This document shows, piece by piece, positions 6,201-14,460 of a stretch of 30,781 nucleotides of DNA. The notes beneath the pieces are model-generated. The model made no database searches. It saw only the letters and a list, made by a program, of their open reading frames with translations, and had not been told where the DNA came from. The number at the start of each line of letters is the position of its first letter. Position 1 is the first letter of the stretch. The stretch lies in assembly GCA_900771365.1 (NCBI GenBank), contig CAAGNU010000348.1, positions 1 through 30,781 of the forward strand. Direction: 5' to 3'. Source of the DNA: Bacteroidales bacterium (GTDB lineage Bacteria; Bacteroidota; Bacteroidia; Bacteroidales; P3). The translations under genes were made by a program, and so were the position numbers.

Positions 6201-8288
6201 ATGTCTTTGCGAAAACTCTCCTTCATGCTCATCGCCGTGGCAGCCCTCGTAGCTGGCTGCTCGCGTTTCGAGGCATACGACCTCACCGACTGGCAGGTCG
6301 AGTACAACGACGCCTGGCTCCCCGCCGCCGTCCCCGGCTGCATCCACACCGACCTCATGGCCGCCGGCATCATCCCCGACCCCTTCTACGGCACCAACGA
6401 AGACTCCGTGCAATGGGTCAGCGACAGCGTGTGGCGCTACCGCACCACCATCGCCCACGACATGCTCGAGGGCTTTGAGCACTGCGAGCTCGTCCTCCAA
6501 GGCGCGACCCTCTGCGAGGTATATCTCAACGGCACCTCCGACGGCGAGGCGTTCCACCAGCTGGCGCTCCGTGCCGACAACATGTTCCGCGAGTACCGCG
6601 TCTGCATCTACGACGCCCTTATCGACGGCGACATCCTCCCCGTCATCGACGACGACCTGGAGCTCGAAGTCTTCTTCTACCCCGTGGAGCGCGCCAACGA
6701 GGCGTGCTTCTCCGGCGACAAGCAGCCCGCCTGGGGCAGCGCGCAGCCGTGCGACCTGCCCGACCACCGCGCCGTCACCCGCATGGCGCCCTACATGCTG
6801 GGCTGGGACTGGGGCCCCAAGCTGAGCACCATGGGCATCACCCAGTCGGCACGGCTGGAGTGTTATAATGGCAAGCAGCCCGAAGCCAAGCCCGCGAAGG
6901 TCAAGTCGTGGAACGTCGAGCTGCGACAGGAAGCCGACTCCATCGGCCAGTCCTTCACCTTCTACAAGGACGGAAAGCCCTTCTTTGCCAAGGGCGCCAA
7001 CTGGATACCGTGCCACTCCTTCCCCATCCTCACCCCCGCGCTCAAAGAGCAGTACCGCTACCTCCTCACCTCCGCCAAGGAGGCCAACATCAACATGCTG
7101 CGCGTCTGGGGCGGCGGCATCTATGAGCCCGACTACTTCTACGACCTCTGCGACTCCCTCGGCATCATGGTGTGGCAAGACTTCAACTTCTCCTGCGCCC
7201 TCTACCCCTCCGACAGCGCCTTCCTCAGCAACGTCCGCGAGGAAGCCCTGCAGCAAGTGCGCCGCATCGCACAGCACCCCTGCGTCGTCCTCTGGTGCGG
7301 CAACAACGAAGTCAAAAACGGCTGGGAAGACTGGGGCTGGCAGCAGCAATACAAGTGGACGCCCGAGCAGATTGCCCAGCTCCAGCACAGCATCGACACC
7401 CTCTTCGGCCCCAACGGAATCCTCGCCCAAGCCGTCCGGCAGAACGACCCCCTGCACCGCCCCTACATCCCCTCCTCCCCACTCTACGGCTGGGGACACC
7501 CCGAGTGCGTCACCCACGGCGACAGCCACTACTGGGGCGTATGGTGGGGCGAAGAACCCTTTGAAATGTACGCCGAAAAGACCGGACGCTTCATGTCCGA
7601 ATTCGGCTTCCAGAGCTACCCCGACTACAGCACCGTCTGCCGCTACTGCCCCGAAGAGCAGCGCAACATCGACTCCCCCACCATGCGGAGCCACCAGAAG
7701 CACGGCCGCGGCCGCGAAATCATCGACCAGGCCATGATGCACTACTACGGCGTCGATAGCCGCACCCTCTCGCTCGAAGACTACTGCTACGTCAGCCAGC
7801 TCCTCCAGGCATGGGGCACCGGCTACGGCATCTACCAGCACCTCCTCCGCCAGCCCCACTGCATGGGCTCCCTCTACTGGCAGCTCAACGACTGCTGGCC
7901 CGTCGCCTCCTGGAGCTCCATCGACCACTACGGCAACTGGAAGGCACTCCACTACCGCGTCAAGGCGCTCTTCGACCCGCAGGCCGACCTCCGCCTCATC
8001 GGCGAATACTACAAGACCCTCCCCAAGGACCTCCGCCTCACCAAGCCGCAATACAGCCTTGAGCAGAACCTCGACAGCAAAGGACGCCTCACCGCCACCA
8101 TCACCGCCAAGAACACCCTCCGCGACGTGATGCTGCAAACCGAGCCCCACGTGGACGGCCACTTCGACATCAACTACTTCGACCTCGGCGGCGGACAGCT
8201 CACCGCCACCTTCATCCCCCGCGACCCCGAGGCCGACCTTTCTCACGTCAAAGTCACCCTCCGCTGCCTCAACGACATCCTCCACTGA
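6201..8288 (+). CDS. GH2 beta-mannosidase lipoprotein, shortened
   Basis: Predicted exo-beta-mannosidase (glycoside hydrolase family 2) that removes terminal beta-mannose from manno-oligosaccharides or N-glycan cores. The signal peptide ends in the lipobox LVAGC (Cys20), so it is probably anchored in the outer or inner membrane. The N-terminal sugar-binding sandwich covers about 25-220 (VPGCIHTDLMAAG, GWDWGPKL). The TIM barrel covers about 255-590, with RVWGGGIYEPDYFYDL, the acid/base Glu370 in WCGNNE, the nucleophile Glu467 in MSEFGFQS, and MGSLYWQLNDCWPV. At 695 residues it is about 150 shorter than Bacteroides relatives of roughly 850. From memory of that family, the Ig-like domain between sandwich and barrel (junction near residues 220-245) and the one after the barrel (junction near 590-605) are missing. 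No SusC/SusD pair or other glycan gene is nearby. Confidence 0.93.
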   Translation: MSLRKLSFMLIAVAALVAGCSRFEAYDLTDWQVEYNDAWLPAAVPGCIHTDLMAAGIIPDPFYGTNEDSVQWVSDSVWRYRTTIAHDMLEGFEHCELVLQGATLCEVYLNGTSDGEAFHQLALRADNMFREYRVCIYDALIDGDILPVIDDDLELEVFFYPVERANEACFSGDKQPAWGSAQPCDLPDHRAVTRMAPYMLGWDWGPKLSTMGITQSARLECYNGKQPEAKPAKVKSWNVELRQEADSIGQSFTFYKDGKPFFAKGANWIPCHSFPILTPALKEQYRYLLTSAKEANINMLRVWGGGIYEPDYFYDLCDSLGIMVWQDFNFSCALYPSDSAFLSNVREEALQQVRRIAQHPCVVLWCGNNEVKNGWEDWGWQQQYKWTPEQIAQLQHSIDTLFGPNGILAQAVRQNDPLHRPYIPSSPLYGWGHPECVTHGDSHYWGVWWGEEPFEMYAEKTGRFMSEFGFQSYPDYSTVCRYCPEEQRNIDSPTMRSHQKHGRGREIIDQAMMHYYGVDSRTLSLEDYCYVSQLLQAWGTGYGIYQHLLRQPHCMGSLYWQLNDCWPVASWSSIDHYGNWKALHYRVKALFDPQADLRLIGEYYKTLPKDLRLTKPQYSLEQNLDSKGRLTATITAKNTLRDVMLQTEPHVDGHFDINYFDLGGGQLTATFIPRDPEADLSHVKVTLRCLNDILH

Positions 8289-8890
8289 CCCTTTTTTCTT
8301 AATATATAAAGAATACTATATATTTTTTCCAAAATCACAGTTTTGCAGCCCAAGATACCACCAATGTCTCTCCGCCCTCATAGATATAGGAATGATTGAA
8401 AATTAAAAATGACTGTTCGACTCGTTCGATTGTTCGACTGGGGTCAAATTTAGGGCTGGGAGGAGGCTCTTTCCGACACATTTTGGGGTGGAAGTTCCTT
8501 CGGCGAAGCTCCACCGTAGCTTCGCTCCACCTTCGCTCGAAAGGTGGGTGCTATAGCGAAGGATAGAAGAGGCCTCTAAGAAGCCATGTCGAAACCTCTG
8601 CGAGGCACTTTTGCCAGTCGAATGAATCGAACGAGATTTTATCTTTCTTCCACCTCCCTATAATAAATTCAAACACTTTATGACCACAACATACTTTCGA
8701 CAGCAAGGTGAGGGGAAAGATCTGATTACCACCATAATCGAAAGTCGTTCTATTCCATCACATTATATTTCAACTATAAGCAGCACTCAGTCGAATGAAT
8801 AGAATGCTCGATTTCGATCCATACAGGCATCACCAAAAAAAAATCATAGCCCGTTGTCATGAAGGGGACTGATGTGACGCTTAAAGGTCT
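8289..8890. other. Long non-coding region between the beta-mannosidase gene and a broken gene
   Basis: No convincing gene. It contains an element bounded by inverted repeats (8421-8635) and a third copy of its end sequence (CAGTCGAATGAAT at 8788-8800, also at 8615-8627). A 41-codon plus-strand open frame (8680-8802) lies between the two direct copies, with no recognised similarity and no initiation signal; I do not call it a gene. Composition becomes AT-rich from about 8640. Confidence 0.5.
8421..8635. mobile_element. MITE-like non-coding element with terminal inverted repeats
   Basis: The left end CTCGTTCGATTGTTCGACTGG (8421-8441) and the right end (8614-8635) are reverse complements with about 19 matches over 22 positions and one small gap. 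The 170-nt interior codes for nothing and contains GC-rich short hairpins (CTTCGGCGAAG, GTAGCTTCGCTCC) plus a segment shared with the nadC-cinA gap. The size and structure resemble a miniature inverted-repeat element, but I could not identify a target-site duplication. Confidence 0.45.
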
Positions 8891-9538
8891 TTATTTCTTG
8901 ATTATCTCAATAGTCCAATTCAAACCTAATGCTTTACCGATTTTTTCAAGCATTTTCTTTTTATCATTTGTATTACTATGCGTTATCACATACAACCCGT
9001 TTCCAACAGGACGCTGTGAACTCTTGTACTTTTGATCAAATGTACTCGAAACAAGTTTCACTTTGCTCATTGTATAGTCCAATGCTCTGACCTTCATTAC
9101 ACCTGCTTTCTTAATTGCCTCAACAAATGTATCACAAGCATGTTTTTCCTGAATAAATGAACCATCAGGCATAAAGACGCACAATCCAGATGCAGGAGTT
9201 CTATTAATAGCAACACGTTTCCCCTTACACGCCTTATGAGTAACCTCTGGGGCTGGCTCAATAGCCTTGGCATCCAAAAACTGAGAAAGGTTCATTTTGC
9301 GACTCAAACGTACACTGAGAGGCTCATTAGGCTTATATTCTACTACTAACACTAACTCTCGCTTTATTTGTCCTAATACGGGTTCGATATTATCATTTAA
9401 TGAAGGCAATATCTCCTTCTTGATAATGTCTTCTTCTAAAGCAGATATCTATTCTAATACATCTTGAGGAAATTCGACACCGAGTTCTATGGAATTCTCT
9501 AATAAGCTATAAAGTTTCTCTAATTTTGTCATAGCCAT
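8891..9538 (-). pseudogene. Uncharacterised protein gene interrupted by one in-frame TAG
   Basis: From an ATG at 9538 the minus strand reads MAMTKLEKLYSLLENS and on to DVLE, meets a TAG at 9449-9451 (codon 30), and then continues in the same frame as ISALEEDIIKKEILPSLND to the stop at 8891, 216 codons in all. No frameshift is needed. The downstream open part has a hydrophilic N-terminal helical region, then ASGLCVFMPDGSFI, KVRALDYTMSKVKLVSS and a C-terminal GNGLYVITHSNTNDKKK. I recall this layout from uncharacterised Bacteroidales proteins but assign no function. The gene is AT-rich (TTA, ATA and GAT codons) unlike its GC-rich neighbours, suggesting transfer. The short product could only restart at a non-ATG codon such as TTG at 9409. 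A sequencing error or stop suppression is possible. Confidence 0.7.
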
Positions 9539-9583
9539 ATCAAATTAATTACCAATTAAAAAAAGGATTCTTGTACTACGGGG

Positions 9584-10207
9584 TTATTTGAACGGGAGGT
9601 AGATGACTTTCTTGGTCTGGAAGAACTCCTCTTCGTAGAAGTCGGAGATGTCCCACGTGCGAACTTTCTTCTTGAAGGGGGCGAGTTCTTCGGCGAGGTC
9701 GCCGCCTTTGAGGTAGAGGATGCCGTTGCGGAGGGCGTGGTAGTGGCTGTCGGAGACTTTGCCGCGCACCCAGCCAGTGAACTGGCTGAGGTCGGTCACG
9801 GCACGCGAGACGATGAAGTCGTAGTCGCCTTCGACCTGCTCGGCGCGTATCTGCTCGGCACGCACGTTCTTGAGCTGGAGGCTTTCGGCGACATTCTGCA
9901 CCACCTTGATTTTCTTGCCTATCGAGTCGATGAGGTAGAAGTTGGCGTGGGGGAACATGATGGCGAGGGGTATGCCGGGGAAGCCGCCCCCGGTGCCCAC
10001 GTCGAGGATGTCGGACATGGTCTTGAAGGGCTGCACCTTGGCGATAGCGAGACTGTGGAGGACGTGGTGCTCGTAGAAGTTGTTCATGTCTTTGCGGGAG
10101 ATGACGTTGATCTTGGCGTTCCAGTCCTCGTATAAGGGCAACAGAGCGGCGAACTGTTCGCGCTGCCGCTCTGTTAGCTCAGGGAAATATTTTATGATTA
10201 AATCCAT
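9584..10207 (-). CDS. rsmG: 16S rRNA (guanine527-N7)-methyltransferase
   Basis: Methylates N7 of G527 in the 530 loop of 16S rRNA using S-adenosylmethionine. The protein has 207 residues with the family start MDLIIKYFPEL, the SAM loop DVGTGGGFPGIPLA (69-82), YLIDSIGKK with the SAM-binding Asp (about 94), and SRAVTDL (134-140). I chose the ATG at 10207. A longer frame to 10276 exists, but its first 23 codons read through an intergenic inverted repeat (10213-10290) and have no counterpart in the family. It lies downstream of rpoD on the same strand, separated by that repeat. Confidence 0.95.
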   Translation of the reverse strand: MDLIIKYFPELTERQREQFAALLPLYEDWNAKINVISRKDMNNFYEHHVLHSLAIAKVQPFKTMSDILDVGTGGGFPGIPLAIMFPHANFYLIDSIGKKIKVVQNVAESLQLKNVRAEQIRAEQVEGDYDFIVSRAVTDLSQFTGWVRGKVSDSHYHALRNGILYLKGGDLAEELAPFKKKVRTWDISDFYEEEFFQTKKVIYLPFK

Positions 10208-10212
10208 TTGAT

Positions 10213-10290
10213 GTGAATTGTGAATTGTGAATCGTGAATAGTGGCTGACGCAGTCATTTGTCAATTCACTATTCACAATTCACTATTCAC
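10213..10290. repeat. Long inverted repeat between rpoD and rsmG
   Basis: The left arm (10213-10249) repeats GTGAATTGTGAATTGTGAAT and the right arm (10252-10290) repeats its complement (CAATTCACTATTCACAATTC), with almost no loop. Transcribed from rpoD it would form a hairpin of up to about 35 bp with mismatches, immediately after the rpoD stop. It could attenuate or protect the mRNA; this is inference. Confidence 0.75.
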
Positions 10291-10293
10291 CTA

Positions 10294-11154
10294 TTACAGA
10301 TACGACTGAAGGTGTTTGCTCTTGCTGCTGACGCGGAGGCGTTTGATGCCTTTCTCCTTAATCTGGCGGACACGCTCGCGGGTGAGGCCGAACTTCATGG
10401 CTATCTCGTCGAGGCTGAGGGGATGAGGCAGGCCGATGCCGAAGTACATCTTGATGACCTCGCGCTCGTACTCGGTGAGAGTGGAGAGTGCGCGTTCGAT
10501 TTCGAGGGAGAGCGACTCCTGCATGAGTGCGCTGTCGGTGGGCGGTGTGTCCTCGTTGGGCAGCACGTCGACGAAGTTGACGTCCTCGTCGGCCACGAGG
10601 GGCGCATCGATGGAGATGTGGCGACCCGAGATGCCGAGGATGCTCTTGACCTTGTCCTCAGGGATGTCGAGGAGGTCGGCGAGTTCCTCTTCCGATGGCG
10701 GACGTTCGAGTTCCTGCTCAAGGCGGCTGATTTCCTTCTTAAGCTTATTGAGAGCGCCGAGCTGGTTGGAGGGCAGACGGACGATGCGGGAGTTCTCGGC
10801 GATGGCCTGGAGAATGGACTGACGAATCCACCACACAGCGTAGGAGATGAACTTGAAGCCGCGGGTTTCGTCGAAGCGCTTGGCGGCCTTGATGAGGCCG
10901 ACGTTACCCTCGTTAATCAGGTCGGGGAGGCTAAGACCCTGGTTCTGGTACTGCTTGGCCACAGAGACCACGAAACGGAGGTTGGCCTTGGTGAGGCGGT
11001 CGAGGGCCTCCTGGTCGCCGTTCTTGATGCGCTGGGCAAGCTGCACTTCCTCTTCAGGGGTGAGCAATTCCTCGCTGCAGATGTCCTGCAGATACTTGTC
11101 GAGAGACTTGATGTCACGATTGGTAATCGAATGGGTAATCTTTAATTGTCTCAT
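10294..11154 (-). CDS. rpoD: Primary RNA polymerase sigma factor (sigma-70 family, RpoD)
   Basis: Directs RNA polymerase to housekeeping promoters, which in this phylum carry TAnnTTTG rather than TATAAT. The 286-residue length and the lack of region 1.1 and the non-conserved region are normal for Bacteroidota primary sigmas. Region 1.2 starts at SLDKYLQDI (17-25). Region 2 holds NLRFVVSVAKQYQNQGL (58-74), DLINEGNVGLIKA (78-90) and FDETRGFKFISYAVWWIRQ (94-112). Region 3 includes GRHISIDAPL. Region 4 carries the helix-turn-helix LSLDEIAMKFGLTRERVRQI near residues 243-264. It is divergent from ffh across a 155-nt AT-rich gap. No consensus promoter is obvious on its own side. Confidence 0.97.
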   Translation of the reverse strand: MRQLKITHSITNRDIKSLDKYLQDICSEELLTPEEEVQLAQRIKNGDQEALDRLTKANLRFVVSVAKQYQNQGLSLPDLINEGNVGLIKAAKRFDETRGFKFISYAVWWIRQSILQAIAENSRIVRLPSNQLGALNKLKKEISRLEQELERPPSEEELADLLDIPEDKVKSILGISGRHISIDAPLVADEDVNFVDVLPNEDTPPTDSALMQESLSLEIERALSTLTEYEREVIKMYFGIGLPHPLSLDEIAMKFGLTRERVRQIKEKGIKRLRVSSKSKHLQSYL

Positions 11155-11273
11155 AGAAAAAATTTAATTCTACTACTATTTACGATACATAACGTCAAAA
11201 GTCGAAAAAAGTTTCATAAAACAGAAAAAAATTTATAATTTATTTTTTATGTCAAATAATCGAAAAAAAAACG

Positions 11274-11281
11274 TAAATTTG
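11274..11281 (+). promoter_or_regulatory. Candidate -7 box for ffh
   Basis: TAAATTTG followed by C matches TAnnTTTG and lies 28 nt before the ffh ATG at 11310. No clear -33 TTTG stands at the expected spacing. The surrounding gap (11155-11309) is very AT-rich. Confidence 0.5.
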
Positions 11282-11309
11282 CAATTTAAAAAGATAGAGA
11301 TTTTTTACC

Positions 11310-12632
11310 ATGTTTGAAAGCATTAGTAGTAAGATAGAGAAAGCGTTACATACGCTGAAAGGTAAAGGGAGCATCACCGATATCAACATCGCAGAGACCG
11401 TAAAGGAGGTCAGAAAGGCCTTGTTGGATGCCGATGTGAGCTATCCTGTCGCCAAACAATTTACCGACAAAGTGAAGGCCGAAGCCCTCGGCCGCAACGT
11501 TATCCAGAGCATCGAACCCGGTCAGCTGATGGTAAAAATCGTCCATGAAAAGCTCACCGAGCTCATGGGCAGCGAGGCTGTGGACATCAACGTGAAGGGC
11601 ACTCCCGCGGTAATCCTTATCGCCGGCCTGCAAGGCTCGGGTAAGACCACCTTCAGCGCCAAGCTGGCCTACTACTTGAAGAATAAGAAGAATAAGAGCG
11701 TCATGCTCGTGGCAGGCGACGTGTACCGTCCCGCCGCTATCAGCCAGCTGCAGACACTCGGCGAGCAGATACAGGTTCCCGTCTTCACCGAAGCGGGGAA
11801 CAACGACCCTGTGGACATCGCTAAGAAGGCCATCAAGGATGCCCGCGCCAAGAGCACCAACGTGGTTATCGTGGATACCGCAGGCCGTCTGGCCGTGGAC
11901 GAGCAGATGATGGATGAAATCTCCCGCCTCAAGCAGGAACTCTCCCCGCAGGAGACCCTCTTTGTGGTGGACTCCATGACGGGCCAGGACGCCGTGAACA
12001 CCGCCAAGGCCTTCAACAGCCGCATCGATTTCGACGGCGTGGTGCTCACCAAACTCGACGGCGACACCCGTGGCGGCGCAGCCCTCACCATCCGCTACGC
12101 GGTAGAGAAGCCTATTAAGTTTGTCGGTATCGGCGAAAAGATGGACGCCCTCGACGTGTTCCACCCCGACCGCATGGCCAGCCGAATCCTAGGTATGGGC
12201 GACGTGGTGTCCCTCGTGGAACGCGCACAGGAACAGTACGACGAACAGGAGGCTCGCAAGATTCAGAAAAAGTTGCTCCACAACGAGTACAACTTCGAGG
12301 ACTTCCTCTCCCAAGTGGGCCAGATTAAGAAGATGGGCAGCATGAAGGACCTCATCGGCATGATTCCTGGCATGGACAAGATTACCAAGGACGTGGAGAT
12401 TGGCGATGATGCTTTCAAGCCTATCGAGTCGATGATTAGCAGCATGACGCCTTACGAGCGCCGCAACCCAAGCTGCCTGAACGGCAGCCGCAAGCAGCGT
12501 ATCGCAGCCGGCAGCGGCCACACCATCCAAGAGGTGAACCGCTTTGTGAAGCAGTTCGAAGAAACCCGCAAGATGATGAAGACCGTGAGCGCCAAGGGTC
12601 GTATGCCCCAGATGCCCAAACGACGCCGCTAA
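11310..12632 (+). CDS. ffh: Signal recognition particle protein Ffh
   Basis: GTPase that binds 4.5S RNA and signal peptides of nascent membrane proteins and docks with FtsY. At 440 residues it has the usual length and order. The N domain is about 1-95. The G domain has GLQGSGKTT (106-114), DTAGRLAVDE (189-198) and TKLDGDTRGG (247-256), then FVGIGEKMDALDVFHPDR. The Met-rich M domain from about 295 carries the RNA-binding MTPYERRNPSCLNGSRKQR and GSGHTIQEVN. It is followed on the same strand by folD after 274 nt. The 4.5S RNA gene is not in this window. Confidence 0.97.
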   Translation: MFESISSKIEKALHTLKGKGSITDINIAETVKEVRKALLDADVSYPVAKQFTDKVKAEALGRNVIQSIEPGQLMVKIVHEKLTELMGSEAVDINVKGTPAVILIAGLQGSGKTTFSAKLAYYLKNKKNKSVMLVAGDVYRPAAISQLQTLGEQIQVPVFTEAGNNDPVDIAKKAIKDARAKSTNVVIVDTAGRLAVDEQMMDEISRLKQELSPQETLFVVDSMTGQDAVNTAKAFNSRIDFDGVVLTKLDGDTRGGAALTIRYAVEKPIKFVGIGEKMDALDVFHPDRMASRILGMGDVVSLVERAQEQYDEQEARKIQKKLLHNEYNFEDFLSQVGQIKKMGSMKDLIGMIPGMDKITKDVEIGDDAFKPIESMISSMTPYERRNPSCLNGSRKQRIAAGSGHTIQEVNRFVKQFEETRKMMKTVSAKGRMPQMPKRRR

Positions 12633-12643
12633 ACGTCTCGGAC

Positions 12644-12695
12644 TTCTGACGCGAAAATAAGGGCTTGTCATAGCTTTGAGTTTATTGCGTCAGAA
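12644..12695. repeat. Widely spaced 9-bp inverted repeat after ffh
   Basis: TTCTGACGC (12644-12652) and GCGTCAGAA (12687-12695) are perfect reverse complements 34 nt apart, starting 12 nt after the ffh stop. A T-run follows at about 12709. It may be part of a terminator or a structured 3' end. The rest of the ffh-folD gap (to 12906) shows only AT-rich and GAGAACGGAAGAGG-type sequence, no gene. Confidence 0.4.
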
Positions 12696-12906
12696 CCGCT
12701 CAAGCTCTTTTTTCAAGGAAGACAGCAAAAAACAGTTTTTTCACACCAAGTTTTTTTGAAAAGAGGCCTCTTGAGCAAACTTCCGAGAACGGAAGAGGGT
12801 GATGGATGTTGTAGCGGGATTTTCCGTTCGAGCCATTTGAGCAAATGTTTCGGGAACGGCGCAAAGAACGAAATAAATTTATAGGTAAATCTAATATATA
12901 TAAAAT

Positions 12907-13788
12907 ATGTTCCAATTATTAGATGGTAAGGCTCTGAGCCTTCAGATTAAGGACGAACTGGCCAACGAGGTCCGCACCCTCACTTCCGAGGGACACCGTG
13001 CCCCGCATCTGGCAGCCGTCATCGTTGGCGAAGATGGCGCCAGCTTGACTTACGTCGCTAACAAGGAGAAATCCAGCCACGAGGTGGGCTTCACATCTTC
13101 GGTATACCGCTTCCCCGAAAGCACTACCGAGAAATCCCTGCTGGAATCCATCAACTTCCTCAACAACGACCCCGAAATCGACGGCTTCATCGTCCAGCTC
13201 CCACTCCCCAAGCACATCAACGAACAGCGCATCATCAACGCCATCAACCCCGATAAGGATGTTGACGGATTCACCTCCGTGAACGTCGGACGCATGGTGC
13301 TGAGCGAAGAAGCCTACCTCCCCGCCACCCCCATGGGCATCTGCACCCTGCTCAAACGCTACAACATCGAGACCCAAGGCAAGCACTGCGTGGTGATTGG
13401 CCGCAGCAACATCGTGGGCACCCCCGTGGCCAACCTCCTCTCCCGCAAAGGGGTAGACTGTACCGTGACTCTCTGCCATAGCAAGACTCAGAACTTGGCA
13501 GAACTATCCCGTCAGGCCGACATCCTCATTGTGGCTATAGGACAGCCCGAATTTGTGACAGCCGACATGGTCAAAGAGGGCGCCACAATTATCGATGTGG
13601 GCATTCACCGCATCCCTGACGATACCAAAAAGAGCGGATACCGCCTCATCGGCGATGTGAAGCACAGCGAAGTGGACAAGCACTGCTCTTGGGTCACTCC
13701 CGTCCCCGGCGGCGTAGGCCCACTCACCATCGTATCCCTCCTCCAGAATACCATGAAAGCCTATAAACGCCACGAAGGCATCAAATAA
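12907..13788 (+). CDS. folD: Bifunctional methylenetetrahydrofolate dehydrogenase / methenyltetrahydrofolate cyclohydrolase
   Basis: Interconverts 5,10-methylene-, methenyl- and 10-formyl-tetrahydrofolate, supplying one-carbon units for purines and formyl-Met. The protein has 293 residues, normal length. Seen are the catalytic Tyr49 and Lys53 (YVANKEK), VQLPLPKHI (96-104), DVDGFTSVNVGRM (118-130), the dinucleotide-binding GRSNIVGTPV (165-174), and near the C-terminus WVTPVPGGVGPLT. It follows ffh; its own promoter was not recognised. A hairpin terminator follows at 13808-13847. Confidence 0.97.
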   Translation: MFQLLDGKALSLQIKDELANEVRTLTSEGHRAPHLAAVIVGEDGASLTYVANKEKSSHEVGFTSSVYRFPESTTEKSLLESINFLNNDPEIDGFIVQLPLPKHINEQRIINAINPDKDVDGFTSVNVGRMVLSEEAYLPATPMGICTLLKRYNIETQGKHCVVIGRSNIVGTPVANLLSRKGVDCTVTLCHSKTQNLAELSRQADILIVAIGQPEFVTADMVKEGATIIDVGIHRIPDDTKKSGYRLIGDVKHSEVDKHCSWVTPVPGGVGPLTIVSLLQNTMKAYKRHEGIK

Positions 13789-13807
13789 GCAAGCCTCAGT
13801 ATTAAGC

Positions 13808-13847
13808 AAAAAAAGAATGCCACCCCTTCAGGCGGCATTCTTTTTTT
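13808..13847. terminator. Bidirectional terminator between folD and a convergent lipoprotein gene
   Basis: An A-tract, a stem of GAATGCC paired with GGCATTC (extended by CC/GG across one mismatch), a short loop, and a run of seven Ts. The A-tract on the left gives a T-run on the minus strand too, so it can serve folD and the convergent gene ending at 13863. Confidence 0.85.
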
Positions 13848-13862
13848 ACCTTTATGCTTTAA

Positions 13863-14342
13863 TTACATATTATAGGAAATGCACACTTTGATGCTGATTG
13901 TGCTAACCATGTCCTCAGGATCATAACCATCAAGATCCTGGATAATGAAGGTCACCTTGCCACGTTCCCACTCAAAACGGAGGTTTTCGGGAACGACAAA
14001 CATCGTGAGATTACCATCATCATCCTGTGCAAGGATTTCAAGAGGATAGATGAACGGAAGGGTGTTCCATGCGCCCGTGTTGGTGCTGGGGTCGTAGACA
14101 TTCCAAGCGTATGCCTGAACGGTTCCCTGATCGAAGACATACTGGTCAATGTCGGGAATATTCTTGGTGCAATAGAGGTAGTTGTTGGCACCAGGAAGAT
14201 TGTTGCCTTCGCTACGAATCCACTCTGAGGGGGTAATGTTGAACTGGTAGGTTTTAATCTGCGAGCCATAGTACTCATCTGTGCAGCCAGATGCCAGCAT
14301 CATAACAGCAAGCATCGGGAGAAATAATTTTATCAGTTTCAT
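13863..14342 (-). CDS. Small uncharacterised lipoprotein
   Basis: A 159-residue protein with a lipoprotein signal peptide (hydrophobic 4-18, lipobox LASGC, Cys20) followed by TDEYYG. The mature part is rich in aromatic residues and probably beta-rich, with TYQFNITPSEW, YLYCTKNIPDI, GTVQAYAWNVYD and KVTFIIQDLDG. I recall similar short lipoproteins in Bacteroidales but no function; the acidic residues after Cys20 would be compatible with surface export in this phylum. It has its own promoter box (14390-14397) and a leader of about 40 nt. It lies 118 nt downstream of mutS2 and converges with folD. It is AT-richer than its neighbours. Confidence 0.82.
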   Translation of the reverse strand: MKLIKLFLPMLAVMMLASGCTDEYYGSQIKTYQFNITPSEWIRSEGNNLPGANNYLYCTKNIPDIDQYVFDQGTVQAYAWNVYDPSTNTGAWNTLPFIYPLEILAQDDDGNLTMFVVPENLRFEWERGKVTFIIQDLDGYDPEDMVSTISIKVCISYNM

Positions 14343-14389
14343 AATTTTATAGATTTAGATTAATAATTTCGTTTCATTTATTCACGATG

Positions 14390-14397
14390 CAAAAATA
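14390..14397 (-). promoter_or_regulatory. Candidate -7 box for the small lipoprotein gene
   Basis: Reads TATTTTTG followed by C on the minus strand, a match to TAnnTTTG, 48 nt before the ATG at 14342. The area is AT-rich; no firm -33 element was found. Confidence 0.5.
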
Positions 14398-14460
14398 CAT
14401 CTATTTCAACAATAATTTTCCCAAAAGGCAAAGTATTTTTCCGAAAACCTATATCAAATT

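Noticed and set aside
6192..8285. About 2 kb open frame on the minus strand opposite the beta-mannosidase gene
   Set aside because: Same composition effect; the sense strand has complete catalytic motifs and a signal peptide, while the antisense product is low complexity.
8680..8802. 41-codon plus-strand open frame in the AT-rich gap before the broken gene
   Set aside because: Too short, no recognised similarity and no initiation signal; it lies between two copies of a direct repeat.
10208..10276. 23-residue N-terminal extension of RsmG
   Set aside because: Those codons read through an inverted intergenic repeat; the family begins at MDLIIKYFPEL, encoded from 10207.
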